In this document: positions 1 to 7,031 of the stretch, piece after piece
Layout: every line of letters starts with the position of its first letter
How positions within the stretch are numbered: the stretch's first letter is position 1
NCBI GenBank assembly: GCA_029879945.1
Contig: JAOUPJ010000154.1
Location: 1 to 8,509 of the forward strand
Source: Gammaproteobacteria bacterium
GTDB taxonomy: Bacteria; Pseudomonadota; Gammaproteobacteria; S012-40
Length of the DNA: 8,509 bases
Reading direction: 5' to 3'
Position numbers and translations under genes: made by a program
The notes under the pieces: model-generated
Databases searched by the model: none
Told to the model about the DNA's origin: nothing
Seen by the model: the letters and a program-made list of their open reading frames with translations, nothing else

Positions 1-41
1 TGATTGAAACTCGGTATGATTATAGATACGAGAGGTGGCAT
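1..41 (-). CDS. Family-2 glycosyltransferase, N-terminal fragment (cut by window edge)
   Basis: Reading the minus strand from the ATG at 41-39 gives MPPLVSIIIPSFN before the sequence runs out. This is the classic first beta-strand of GT-A fold family-2 glycosyltransferases (hydrophobic VSIIIP followed by S/T-x-N), where the nucleotide-sugar base is bound. An in-frame TGA lies four codons upstream, so the ATG is the likely start, although no good Shine-Dalgarno precedes it. It begins 13 nt after the methyltransferase stop on the same strand, which makes it the fifth gene of the glycan operon. It presumably transfers a sugar to the growing polysaccharide on the cytoplasmic side. Donor and acceptor cannot be inferred from 13 residues. 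The family call rests on one short motif plus context. Confidence 0.72.
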   Translation of the reverse strand, partial: MPPLVSIIIPSFN

Positions 42-54
42 GGTGTGGATTCAA

Positions 55-804
55 CTAAAAGGGTATGAAGTGATCAAATGAGCGTTTATCCACACCCTTC
101 TTGCGCAAGGCGATTAACTGGCCTTTATCAACTTCTCGTTTTAATGTTGTAGATTGAGCGCTAGGTGTGAAGTTATCACGTACCAAAGGATGCAACATAT
201 TTTGTAAGGAGCGTTTTAATTTGGTTTTCCACGATATCGGGTATGGTAGCGGGTCATAGTCTAAGATTTCATAGTCTCTGTTTGTGACAATAAAATGGGC
301 TAAACGCTGTAAACCAGGGTATCCGATATCGTCCAAAACCACAACACCTCCAACGTCAAGAACCTGGTCAACATAGAAAAAATCAACCAGTGTATGATCA
401 AATGTGTGCCAACCGTCTATGAACGCAAATTGTATGCGCGTTCCACCCTCCGCGAGACGGGGTAATACTCGTTGTGAGGTTTCCTCGTAGAACTTGTAGT
501 GCTTGGAAAAACCGGCACGTTCTACGTTTTGCAACCCAGTTCCTTGCCATGTAGAATCCCTTTGAGCCGGATCCATTCCAATTAGAGTCCCTCCCCCATG
601 TTGTTGCATAGCATCGAGGATGTACAGGGTAGATATCCCATAAGCTAACCCTACTTCGCAAGCGAGCCTAGGCTTGGCCACCTCAATTGCCGCTTGCAAT
701 ACACGGCCGGAACCTTCGCCTACATTGGAGTGTAGTTTTATCTTGTTACCTTGAGGCGTTGTGACCAAGCCCGTTTCAAGGATTTCTTCTAAAATAGGGT
801 TCAT
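55..804 (-). CDS. Class I SAM-dependent methyltransferase (Methyltransf_24 type) in glycan cassette
   Basis: This 249-residue soluble protein is predicted to transfer a methyl group from S-adenosylmethionine. Motif I is visible as EVGLAYGISTLYIL (residues 50-63), the GxxxG-like SAM-binding loop after strand 1. An acidic residue ends strand 2 at GMDPA (76-80). The segment FAFIDGWHTFDHTLVDFF (127-143) carries the D-x-H pattern usual for the Methyltransf_24 group, and GGVVVLDDI (152-160) follows. The tail (about 190-249) is basic and lacks a clear motif. The start is supported by AGGA 8 nt before the ATG. It lies 13 nt behind the STELLO-like gene and 13 nt ahead of a family-2 glycosyltransferase, so the substrate is likely a sugar or the terminal residue of the exported glycan. 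That is inference from context. The family is broad and also includes cephalosporin-hydroxylase-like and small-molecule enzymes. Confidence 0.8.
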   Translation of the reverse strand: MNPILEEILETGLVTTPQGNKIKLHSNVGEGSGRVLQAAIEVAKPRLACEVGLAYGISTLYILDAMQQHGGGTLIGMDPAQRDSTWQGTGLQNVERAGFSKHYKFYEETSQRVLPRLAEGGTRIQFAFIDGWHTFDHTLVDFFYVDQVLDVGGVVVLDDIGYPGLQRLAHFIVTNRDYEILDYDPLPYPISWKTKLKRSLQNMLHPLVRDNFTPSAQSTTLKREVDKGQLIALRKKGVDKRSFDHFIPF

Positions 805-817
805 TCAATTTTCCTAT

Positions 818-1828
818 TCAGTTAGATTTTGCGTTCATGGTTATTGACAAATCGAGTAACCAGGCTTCAACCAATTTCATTTCTTGAGGTGGTATAAATC
901 CAGCGGATACCAGAGACTCGTAACAGCGGTGCAAATTGTCCCCCACTTGCTCTAACCCAGATGTTAAATTTTGTTTCTCCAAGATTTTACAGATTTTGGT
1001 ATTACCTACATATCCTGGTATTTCCTGCTCAAAGTCACGAATAAGATTATGTGGATTACGCTCTTGAAACATTTCGGGTCCGTGGAATACAAGGCCATGT
1101 TTCATGGCCCATAAGCACCGTTGTGCAACAAAACTGCGCCAAATGTCGGTCATACGAAAACTAACATAACTTGGTAAATAGAGGAGGGGAAATGCTTGGG
1201 GAAACCACCATGTGCTTTGGCTATTAAAGGGACACCACGCGCCTTCCTTAAGAAGAATGCTACTATTAGCCTCAAACGCTATATTTTTGTCTAGTGTTAA
1301 TCGCCATACTGCATCAACGTCGGGTGAACCATTCGCGAGACCTTGTTGAATGGGTGAGTTGACAGCAACAGTGTTTTTTTGCAATTCGATTGAATCATTG
1401 TTTAGAATATATTCCAGAGGTAAGCCCCGTGGCCATATATGTTCATCAGTAAAGCAACGATACACATTTATCCATCCTGCATGAGTACAGGCTCGAGCTT
1501 GAGTCCTTAGCTCTCGTTTTTGCCAGTTATCGAGGGGAGCATTGTCATCATCTGTGTCAAAAATAAAACCGGCACCTTGGGAGATTGCAGTGAGATAGCC
1601 AACATTTTTTCGGGCGTAGTGATTTTCGGGCAACAAATTGGCTAGATCGATGTTCATCTCACGCTGCTTATCTATTGATAAGAAGGTGACTTCATCAGGC
1701 CACACCAAATTCGGTGTTTTGTTGTCTCCAACTATGATTGTTCCAACACTTTGTTGTCGGCCCATTTCGATCATTTTGGTTACAGACGGCGTTGGTGCTT
1801 GAATAGTGGTAATAACTATTTTTCCCAT
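818..1828 (-). CDS. DUF288/STELLO-like glycosyltransferase
   Basis: A 336-residue protein without signal peptide or membrane segments, predicted to be a cytoplasmic glycosyltransferase. The N-terminus (MGKIVITTIQAPTPSV) is a Rossmann-like first strand. FIFDTDDDN (88-96) is an Asp-rich DxD-type metal and nucleotide-sugar site. Further blocks are DVDAVWRLT (170-178), CPFNSQSTWWFPQAFPLLYLP (199-219) and RMTDIWRSFVAQRCLW (225-240). Together these resemble the DUF288 family, whose plant members are the STELLO proteins linked to cellulose synthase. Bacterial members occur in polysaccharide loci. The donor and linkage are unknown. The ATG lies one nucleotide after the ATPase stop codon, so translational coupling is likely. 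The family assignment comes from recalled motif order, not a search; the glycosyltransferase call itself is firmer because of the DDD motif and the operon. Confidence 0.72.
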   Translation of the reverse strand: MGKIVITTIQAPTPSVTKMIEMGRQQSVGTIIVGDNKTPNLVWPDEVTFLSIDKQREMNIDLANLLPENHYARKNVGYLTAISQGAGFIFDTDDDNAPLDNWQKRELRTQARACTHAGWINVYRCFTDEHIWPRGLPLEYILNNDSIELQKNTVAVNSPIQQGLANGSPDVDAVWRLTLDKNIAFEANSSILLKEGAWCPFNSQSTWWFPQAFPLLYLPSYVSFRMTDIWRSFVAQRCLWAMKHGLVFHGPEMFQERNPHNLIRDFEQEIPGYVGNTKICKILEKQNLTSGLEQVGDNLHRCYESLVSAGFIPPQEMKLVEAWLLDLSITMNAKSN

Positions 1829-1829
1829 T

Positions 1830-3143
1830 TTACTTTATCCCGCTAGATGATATGGTCGCCATATTATCTTTAATGCATTCTTCAGATACACTGTGTGACC
1901 AGTTCAGTTTTGGACGTATAACTCCAATGATTGGCCAATTCCATCCCTCTATATCCATCGGCTCATCATGGATTCTAAAAGAGAGTAAAGACAATTCCTG
2001 GGCGAGCCTGATATGCCGATCTCGCACTAATAGAACATCAAGTGTGTATTCGCCTTCGTTTAAGAGATTTCCGGGTATTTCACACTCAAATTCATGTCGA
2101 CCTACCCCCAATTTGATCCCATTTAATTGCGGATTGAAAAAGCTTCCGCTACTGAAAAGGCGGGCTTGGTTTTCGTCATGGCAATGTAAAAAGACACCGA
2201 TATCAGCTTCAGGTATGCGAACCTCTATTGTGCAGCGAATCAGAAATGGCGTATTGACCGATAGTTGATTAGTGTCATTCTTGGTTTGTGGTTCAATTTG
2301 AACGCGCAGAATGCTTGCCGGGTCATCGTAATTTATGTTGTTCAATTCAGCAATCATGTCATTTCCTGAAGCACGACTGGCTGAATATGAATTCAGTACA
2401 CCGTTAATATCACCCATGGCTGTTGGTCGACCGTTTTCCAGCAATAAACCGCTATGACACAAATTGCGGAGTGCTGTCAGATTGTGGCTGACAAACAATA
2501 CGGTTCGGCCGCCTCTCGCTACATCCCCCATTACACCTAGACAGCGTTTTTGAAATTCAGCGTCACCTACGGCAAGAACTTCGTCAACCAAAAGTATATC
2601 GGCGTCAACGTGTGCTGCTACAGAAAATGCTAAACGCACATACATGCCACTAGAATATCGCTTTACTGGAGTGTCGATAAATTTTTCAACTCCGGAAAAT
2701 GCAACAATTTCGTCAAATTTTCGTTCTATTTCACGCTTAGTCATACCGAGGATGGTGGCGTTTAGAAAAATGTTCTCTCTACCACTCAACTCAGGGTGAA
2801 ATCCGGTGCCGACCTCTAAGAGGCTGGTGAGGCGTCCGCGTACCACAATGCGCCCTCTCGTGGGAGCAGTAATGCGGCTTAATATTTTTAGCAGGGTACT
2901 TTTACCTGCGCCGTTACGCCCCAAAATTCCTACTACTTCGCCAGGTTGAACTTCGAAATTTACGTCCTGCAACGCCCAAAATTTCTCAGTAATATTATTG
3001 TGGGTTTGTAGATTTCTAATTCGAGAAAAAGGGGACTTGAGCGCGTAGGTGAGTTTTTCGTAGAAAGTATGGTGTTGCGATTGCAGGGCACCAACGGCAT
3101 ATTCTTTCCATAGGCTTTCTGCTTTAATCACCGGTTGTGACAT
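1830..3143 (-). CDS. wzt: Polysaccharide ABC exporter ATPase with C-terminal substrate-recognition domain (Wzt-like)
   Basis: This 437-residue ATPase would power export of a lipid-linked polysaccharide across the inner membrane with the adjacent Wzm-like permease. All nucleotide-binding motifs are intact: Walker A GRNGAGKST (75-83), the RYSSGM signature (162-167), Walker B ILLVDEVLAVGD (183-194) and the H-loop SH (219-220). LLEVGTGFHPELSGRENIFLN (108-128) is characteristic of the O-antigen/teichoic-acid exporter subfamily. After about residue 255 comes a roughly 180-residue extension that looks beta-rich. In Wzt proteins this domain binds a modified chain end and makes export depend on it. 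The methyltransferase in this operon could supply such a mark, which is inference. The start is supported by AGGGGA 5 nt upstream, which overlaps the permease stop; the gap is 9 nt. The last 20 or so residues are less typical. Confidence 0.92.
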   Translation of the reverse strand: MSQPVIKAESLWKEYAVGALQSQHHTFYEKLTYALKSPFSRIRNLQTHNNITEKFWALQDVNFEVQPGEVVGILGRNGAGKSTLLKILSRITAPTRGRIVVRGRLTSLLEVGTGFHPELSGRENIFLNATILGMTKREIERKFDEIVAFSGVEKFIDTPVKRYSSGMYVRLAFSVAAHVDADILLVDEVLAVGDAEFQKRCLGVMGDVARGGRTVLFVSHNLTALRNLCHSGLLLENGRPTAMGDINGVLNSYSASRASGNDMIAELNNINYDDPASILRVQIEPQTKNDTNQLSVNTPFLIRCTIEVRIPEADIGVFLHCHDENQARLFSSGSFFNPQLNGIKLGVGRHEFECEIPGNLLNEGEYTLDVLLVRDRHIRLAQELSLLSFRIHDEPMDIEGWNWPIIGVIRPKLNWSHSVSEECIKDNMATISSSGIK

Positions 3144-3152
3144 GGCGTTCCC

Positions 3153-4004
3153 CTATATGATATCAGCGAAGCGCCGTTCGACTTTTTCAAAATATGCTAC
3201 GCCAATAAAAAATATGGCGAGTGCAATAGAAAAAGAAATACCCAAGCCGAGTATATCGAATGGCTTTCCAAGAAAGGCAGAACGGAATCCTTCGACTAAA
3301 CCGGTCATTGGATTCAAGTATAAAACCCATTGCCACTGTTCTGGCACAAGTGTAACCGGAAAAATTACCGGGGTAACGTACAGCCAGATCTGGACTAAGA
3401 ATGGAGTGATGTGTGTAAAATCACGATATTTAACGGTTAATGCCGACAACAGAGTGCCTACACCTAATGCCGCAAAGATTACAAAGAGCAACAAAAGGGG
3501 GGCTGCGAACAAACTTGTTGTCCAGCCCACATCGTAGTACAGCATCATGCAAAGTAGTATTACGGTTGATATTAGGAGATCAATCAATCCCGCGCCTACT
3601 GAAGATAGCGGGATAATCAAGCGAGGAAAGTAAACCTTGCTTACAAGTTGCGAAGAACCAATCAAAGAACCGCCCGATGTACTAATTGCTGCGGTAAAAA
3701 AGGTCCAGGGTAATAACGCGGCATACACAAACACAGGATAGGGAAAACCATCAGAAGGCATATTGGCCAGTTTCCCGAAAACAACACTAAAGATCAACAT
3801 CGTGATAAACGGACGGAGAATAGCCCAGCCAGCGCCAAGGACGGTTTGTTTGTAACGAACTTTTACATCACGCGCAGTGAGAACCCATAGAAGTTCGCGG
3901 TAGGCCCACAGCTCACGCCAATTCAGAAAACGCCAACCACGCGTTGGCTGGATAATGGTTTCTTGGTTGTGACCAAAAAACTTCTCTTCGACTTCTGAAT
4001 TCAT
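3153..4004 (-). CDS. wzm: Polysaccharide ABC exporter permease (Wzm-like, ABC-2 type)
   Basis: This 283-residue integral membrane protein forms the transmembrane channel for the exported glycan. A cytoplasmic N-terminus with the amphipathic stretch WRFLNWRELWAYRELLWVLTARDVKVRY (about 24-51) leads into about six hydrophobic segments, including ILRPFITMLIFSVVFG, FPYPVFVYAALLPWTFF, LIDLLISTVILLCMML, FAAPLLLLFVIFAALGVG, LVQIWLYVTPVIFPVTLV and LGLGISFSIALAIFFIGVAYF. The YLNPMTGLVEGFRSAFLG motif before the last helix is diagnostic of O-antigen and teichoic-acid ABC-2 permeases. Length is normal for the family (about 260-290). AAGGGA lies 9 nt before the ATG. It is the first gene of the minus-strand operon, with a long non-coding region upstream and the ATPase 9 nt downstream, the usual wzm-wzt pairing. 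Confidence 0.93.
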   Translation of the reverse strand: MNSEVEEKFFGHNQETIIQPTRGWRFLNWRELWAYRELLWVLTARDVKVRYKQTVLGAGWAILRPFITMLIFSVVFGKLANMPSDGFPYPVFVYAALLPWTFFTAAISTSGGSLIGSSQLVSKVYFPRLIIPLSSVGAGLIDLLISTVILLCMMLYYDVGWTTSLFAAPLLLLFVIFAALGVGTLLSALTVKYRDFTHITPFLVQIWLYVTPVIFPVTLVPEQWQWVLYLNPMTGLVEGFRSAFLGKPFDILGLGISFSIALAIFFIGVAYFEKVERRFADII

Positions 4005-4053
4005 CCGACCGAATCCCTTGAAACATTAGTGTCCGCTACACCGAAATGCTCTC

Positions 4054-4083
4054 GCATTAGTACTGCAGCGTGTGGCGCGTCAA
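4054..4083 (-). promoter_or_regulatory. Possible promoter of the glycan operon
   Basis: On the minus strand, TTGACG (4083-4078) is followed after 18 nt by TAATGC (4059-4054), giving a good -35 and a poor -10. Transcription from here would leave a leader of roughly 40-45 nt before the permease ATG at 4004. The position is sensible for the first gene of the operon, but the weak -10 makes the call tentative. Confidence 0.25.
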
Positions 4084-4497
4084 AATAATGACGACAATAA
4101 GGTCTGGTGAGCGCTACTCCATGAAAATTCTCAAATTTTATGTGTCTTTACGAAACACATAACTTCTTTATTTCACTAACAGGAAGCCGATTTCCTGCGA
4201 ATATCCTGCCAGTAATATAAGGAGTGCAGAAACCAAACAAGTCCGCGAAATATTCGGGGGTGATTAACACAAATCGAGCGAGAAGGGTGCCAAGACCGTC
4301 GCGAATCGGGAGGATGTATATACCCACACTAAGCGGTTTAGTTCCTGGTCGTTACCATTCAGGGCAATTACCCGCAACACCGGAGACCAATGAAGACTCA
4401 ATGAGTAAATTGCAGATTTGTGTGAGCAACCCCAGTGCAAGCCAACCCCTTGCGCGTGTCGCAATAATCGAAATCACTCGTTTGTAAACTAAATGCG

Positions 4498-4526
4498 AAT
4501 AAAAGAGGGCGGCCTTTTGCTGCCCT
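4498..4526 (-). terminator. Orphan Rho-independent terminator-like hairpin facing left
   Basis: On the minus strand an 8-bp stem (AGGGCAGC/GCCGCCCT, one G-T pair, 5-nt loop AAAAG; arms 4526-4519 and 4513-4506) is followed by C then TTTTATT (4504-4498). That is the layout of an intrinsic terminator for leftward transcription. On the plus strand the hairpin has no T-run behind it. No minus-strand gene ends just upstream of it; the region to its right up to 4888 is gene-free. It may end a small RNA, stop antisense transcription, or be left over from a lost gene. Confidence 0.5.
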
Positions 4527-4764
4527 ATTCGTTGATGTATGTGTTGTTGATACCATTTAACGTTGGATATTGTTTACAGCCTTCAATAGGGTCTTTCAAA
4601 ATCACTGGGGAATAGGTGGGTCCAGCCTAAGTGCCTGCTATTAATGAGGCTTAAAAAGTAACGGGCATTGCCTTTCGCATTACCCGCGAAACTCAATGAT
4701 ACCGCAACAAGAAACTTACCTGAATTCCCCCTTGTTTTCTGGATCTTTCTAAAGTGAAAAGTTT

Positions 4765-4793
4765 TTGACAGGCTAAGCTAAAAATATTAATAC
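4765..4793 (+). promoter_or_regulatory. Candidate sigma-70 promoter for the solute-binding protein gene
   Basis: A perfect -35 hexamer TTGACA (4765-4770) is followed by AT-rich DNA. At 17 nt spacing the -10 would be TAATAC (4788-4793), a 3/6 match; TATTAA (4785-4790) matches better at 14 nt. Transcription starting near 4800 would give a leader of about 90 nt. The leader contains a 6-bp inverted repeat (TAAGTT/AACTTA, 4838-4853) before the strong GGGGAG ribosome site at 4877-4882. Confidence 0.42.
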
Positions 4794-4888
4794 TAACTCG
4801 CCAATAGAATTTAAAGAGAGTTATACATACTTTCTAATAAGTTGGTTAACTTAAGCAATGTTATAAAACGAAAAAAGGGGAGTTTTAA

Positions 4889-6220
4889 ATGAGGTTTTTT
4901 CAATTAAACGCAATGAAGATTGCGCTTATATTTTTATTGTCTTTTTCGCTTCTTTCCAAAGTGGTCGCCGAAAATATTTGGGTACAGAATCTGGACGAAA
5001 CGGAAATTATTACCCAGTTCCATGGCAATCCGGAAACCGCCCAGTTGCGCTTGTTCATGGCTGGAAATCAAATTGTTATGATAGACAATTTGATTGCCGA
5101 GTTTAAGAAGCAATATCCAATTTATAATGAAATTTATTACGTCACCTTACCTCCGGGTAAAGAGTTACAGTGGATATTGGGTGGTGGTGCCGAGTGGCGT
5201 GCCAAGGATTTTCCTAATGTGCAAGAATTGGTCAAGCCGAATCCGGCCGACCCGTCTAGCTGGTATATGCGTGCTACCGATAAGCCGGGTGTAGGTTTCA
5301 AAATGAAGCATTTACCCGATGTATATACCACAGTAGCGGCAGGTCATATGAATAGCTTGGCGGCTGCAAATCTGGTGGAAAAGTATTTTACTTATACACA
5401 CAATCAGTTGGCGATCATGGCGCATACCACGCAGGTCTCACAGTTGAAGGCTGTTGCGGAAGATGACACTATCATTGCGGACGCGATTGACGACGGTAAG
5501 CCAGGTTTTAATGCCAAGGGTGAGCTAACGGCCGAAGGGCTTTATCGCTTGTTGGCTTCCAATCTGGTTACTGTTTCAGAACCCGATATCAAAACGCAAG
5601 GCATAGAGCGTCATATTTGGCGTATGTATGTAAACGCGACACATGCTGTGTATGGTTGTCCTGCTTCGGGCCATGCTGTTTGCTCTGTGAAAGTCAACGA
5701 CGTCTTTCCTACTCAAGCAGACAATCAAGCCGGTATGTCTGAGTTTTTTGCAAACGAGTCTGATAACAGTTTGAGAAAAATTGTGTATTTCTCCAAGCGA
5801 TTTGATCAAGGCGAATATGCGAATCCGGCCGATGGTACGACCTTCGTGACTTTCGTTCATCATCTGGATACCCCAGAAAACATAGAGCACGGGGTAGATA
5901 TCGCGCGTTTGACCGTGGGCCCTGTTTGGGGTACCGAAGTGGAATTTCAGCAATTCCGCAAGGACAATCCAGACATTGTTGCATTACGCGTAAGCAATGA
6001 GGCGGGTCCCGATGGCAAGGCCTTGAATCGCAGCAACGATGTAAATTATCTTGCCGCTAGACTGAAAAATATTAGCGAGCAGAGAAAAGACGCAGCGAAA
6101 GATTTTCTGAGATTTCTCAAGTCACCTGAGGCTCAGACCATCTATCAACGCGCGGGCTTCATACCTGCGACGTCCACTGAGCTGAATACAAACGTGTATT
6201 TGGGTTCAGATCACGATTAG
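4889..6220 (+). CDS. Exported ModA-like solute-binding protein, orphan
   Basis: A 443-residue secreted protein. A signal peptide is clear: basic n-region, hydrophobic core IALIFLLSFSLL (11-22) and likely cleavage after VVA (25-27). It lacks a lipobox Cys, so it should be free in the periplasm. The C-terminal block AAKDFLRFLKSPEAQTIYQRAGFIPAT (402-428) is the conserved end of type-2 periplasmic binding proteins of the molybdate/ModA group. The protein is much longer than ModA (about 250), so extra segments are inserted. Two cysteines (C257, C265) lie in YGCPASGHAVC and could form a disulfide. Histidines cluster around 242-262 and 324-334. GGGGAG sits 6 nt before the ATG. No permease or ATPase follows; the next gene is on the opposite strand. 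It may serve a distant transporter or act as a sensor or chaperone. The ligand is unknown; metal or oxyanion binding is only a guess. Confidence 0.72.
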   Translation: MRFFQLNAMKIALIFLLSFSLLSKVVAENIWVQNLDETEIITQFHGNPETAQLRLFMAGNQIVMIDNLIAEFKKQYPIYNEIYYVTLPPGKELQWILGGGAEWRAKDFPNVQELVKPNPADPSSWYMRATDKPGVGFKMKHLPDVYTTVAAGHMNSLAAANLVEKYFTYTHNQLAIMAHTTQVSQLKAVAEDDTIIADAIDDGKPGFNAKGELTAEGLYRLLASNLVTVSEPDIKTQGIERHIWRMYVNATHAVYGCPASGHAVCSVKVNDVFPTQADNQAGMSEFFANESDNSLRKIVYFSKRFDQGEYANPADGTTFVTFVHHLDTPENIEHGVDIARLTVGPVWGTEVEFQQFRKDNPDIVALRVSNEAGPDGKALNRSNDVNYLAARLKNISEQRKDAAKDFLRFLKSPEAQTIYQRAGFIPATSTELNTNVYLGSDHD

Positions 6221-6236
6221 ATTTTCTCTCTAAGTT

Positions 6237-6272
6237 GTGCATGGTAAACGCCAGGGAAGGCACTACCTGCAC
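6237..6272. terminator. Stem-loop between convergent genes, possible terminator without T-run
   Basis: GTGCA-T-GGTA (6237-6246) pairs with TACCTGCAC (6264-6272), nine pairs with one bulged T. A nested GCC/GGC pairing lies inside. It begins 16 nt after the stop of the solute-binding protein and about 40 nt beyond the end of the converging methyltransferase. Neither strand carries a proper T-run next to it, so it may stabilise 3' ends or assist termination rather than be a standard intrinsic terminator. Confidence 0.35.
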
Positions 6273-6312
6273 ATCTCAATACCCTAACGGTAGATTAGAT
6301 AAGTTCAATGAA

Positions 6313-6903
6313 TTAGTCTTTACAGGCAATGCACTGCACCACCGCTCCCCGTCCGGTGTGATGCGTTCCTTCGACGACGTCCCGCTCTAATTCTTCCAGA
6401 TGTTTAATGGTGAGCCCCGTCAACTCTTGCTTTAAGAGGGTGGCGCTCATGGTCAAGGCAGGGTCGGGAGGACCTCCGGTGCCGAATTTTAACTGCTCAG
6501 GCGTATATGCTTCCAACAACAACACGCCCCCTTTCTTTAGCGCCTTTACTATGTGTTGGTGCAAGGGACCGCGTATGGGCGGGGGAACATGGCAGAATAT
6601 GGAAACGATGGCATCCCACTGATCCAGTCCCAAATCATATTCAGCCAAATCGGCATGGATATGGTTGATGACGACACCGCGCTCCTGGGCGAGCTTTTTC
6701 CCCTTCTCCAAACCCACCGATGAGGAATCGACGGCGGTAACCTCGAAGCCATTTTCTGCAAGAAACACAGAATTGCGACCTTCCCCATCGGCCAGGCACA
6801 AGACTTTTCCCTTGGGTAATTCTGAGAGATGCTCTTTCAGGAAATCATTGGGACTGGTCCCATATATATAGTGTGATTCGCTGTATCGTTCATCCCAAAT
6901 CAT
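6313..6903 (-). CDS. Small class I SAM-dependent methyltransferase, TehB-like
   Basis: A cytoplasmic methyltransferase of 196 residues from the preferred start. Numbering from that Met: MIWDERYSESHYIYGTSPNDFL (1-22) is the usual N-terminal block of TehB/thiopurine-methyltransferase-like proteins. VLCLADGEGRNSVFLA (34-49) is SAM motif I. FEVTAVDSS (53-61) ends strand 2 with the ribose-binding Asp. WDAIVSIFCHVPP (96-108) is motif II/post-II, and LKKGGVLLLEAY (122-133) is motif III. The C-terminal HHTGRGAVVQ block (181-190) is typical. An in-frame ATG 12 codons upstream (6939) has no ribosome site, whereas Met at 6903 has AAGG about 7 nt ahead, so I prefer 6903. The family is often annotated as tellurite resistance, but many members methylate unknown small molecules or thiols. 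It stands alone, convergent with the solute-binding protein gene and divergent from the peptidase gene. Confidence 0.83.
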   Translation of the reverse strand: MIWDERYSESHYIYGTSPNDFLKEHLSELPKGKVLCLADGEGRNSVFLAENGFEVTAVDSSSVGLEKGKKLAQERGVVINHIHADLAEYDLGLDQWDAIVSIFCHVPPPIRGPLHQHIVKALKKGGVLLLEAYTPEQLKFGTGGPPDPALTMSATLLKQELTGLTIKHLEELERDVVEGTHHTGRGAVVQCIACKD

Positions 6904-7031
6904 TGTTGGCCCTTGCTTGTGAAGAATCGTTGGCAGCATTATAGACGACTAAGAGCGATTACGCGCCAGGCGTGGGAAAATTTATTCAACAGTGATATAT
7001 TTAAAAAATAACAAGATGGACTCGATGTGGG

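Larger units (their letters stand above)
4005..4888. other. Long gene-free interval between the glycan operon and the solute-binding protein gene
   Basis: This 884-nt stretch separates divergent transcription units. It holds a weak operon promoter candidate (4054-4083), an intrinsic terminator-like hairpin facing left (4498-4526), an imperfect hairpin near 4662-4686, a promoter candidate for the rightward gene (4765-4793), and a small inverted repeat TAAGTT/AACTTA (4838-4853). An 87-codon GTG-started reading on the plus strand (4224-4487) is rich in Pro, Arg and Ser with no domain and no spaced Shine-Dalgarno, so I do not call it a gene. On the minus strand, one frame stays open from about 4573 to 4148 apart from a single TAA at 4354-4352. 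It has no ATG start, so it may be a gene relic or chance. Confidence 0.55.

Noticed and set aside
1852..2268. 138-codon plus-strand reading opposite the ATPase gene
   Set aside because: Lies wholly antisense to the conserved C-terminal part of the ATPase; composition fits a shadow frame.
3142..3537. 131-codon plus-strand reading opposite the permease gene
   Set aside because: Antisense to a clear ABC-2 permease with strong motifs; no independent ribosome site or domain.
4021..4060. JUMPstart/ops-like element for RfaH upstream of the glycan operon
   Set aside because: The minus strand has GGTGTAGCGG, which resembles but does not match the GGCGGTAG core, so no support.
4224..4487. 87-codon plus-strand reading with GTG start
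   Set aside because: Pro/Arg/Ser-rich with no recognisable domain, the AAGGAG-like sequence overlaps the start instead of being spaced from it, and other frames here are equally open.
5576..5984. Two overlapping minus-strand readings inside the solute-binding protein gene
   Set aside because: Shadow frames of a gene with signal peptide, ribosome site and conserved C-terminal motif.
6973..7001. Promoter for the M48 gene (TATATT at 6996-7001)
   Set aside because: The -10-like box is good, but the -35 position reads TGGGAA, and AT-rich DNA here gives many such boxes.
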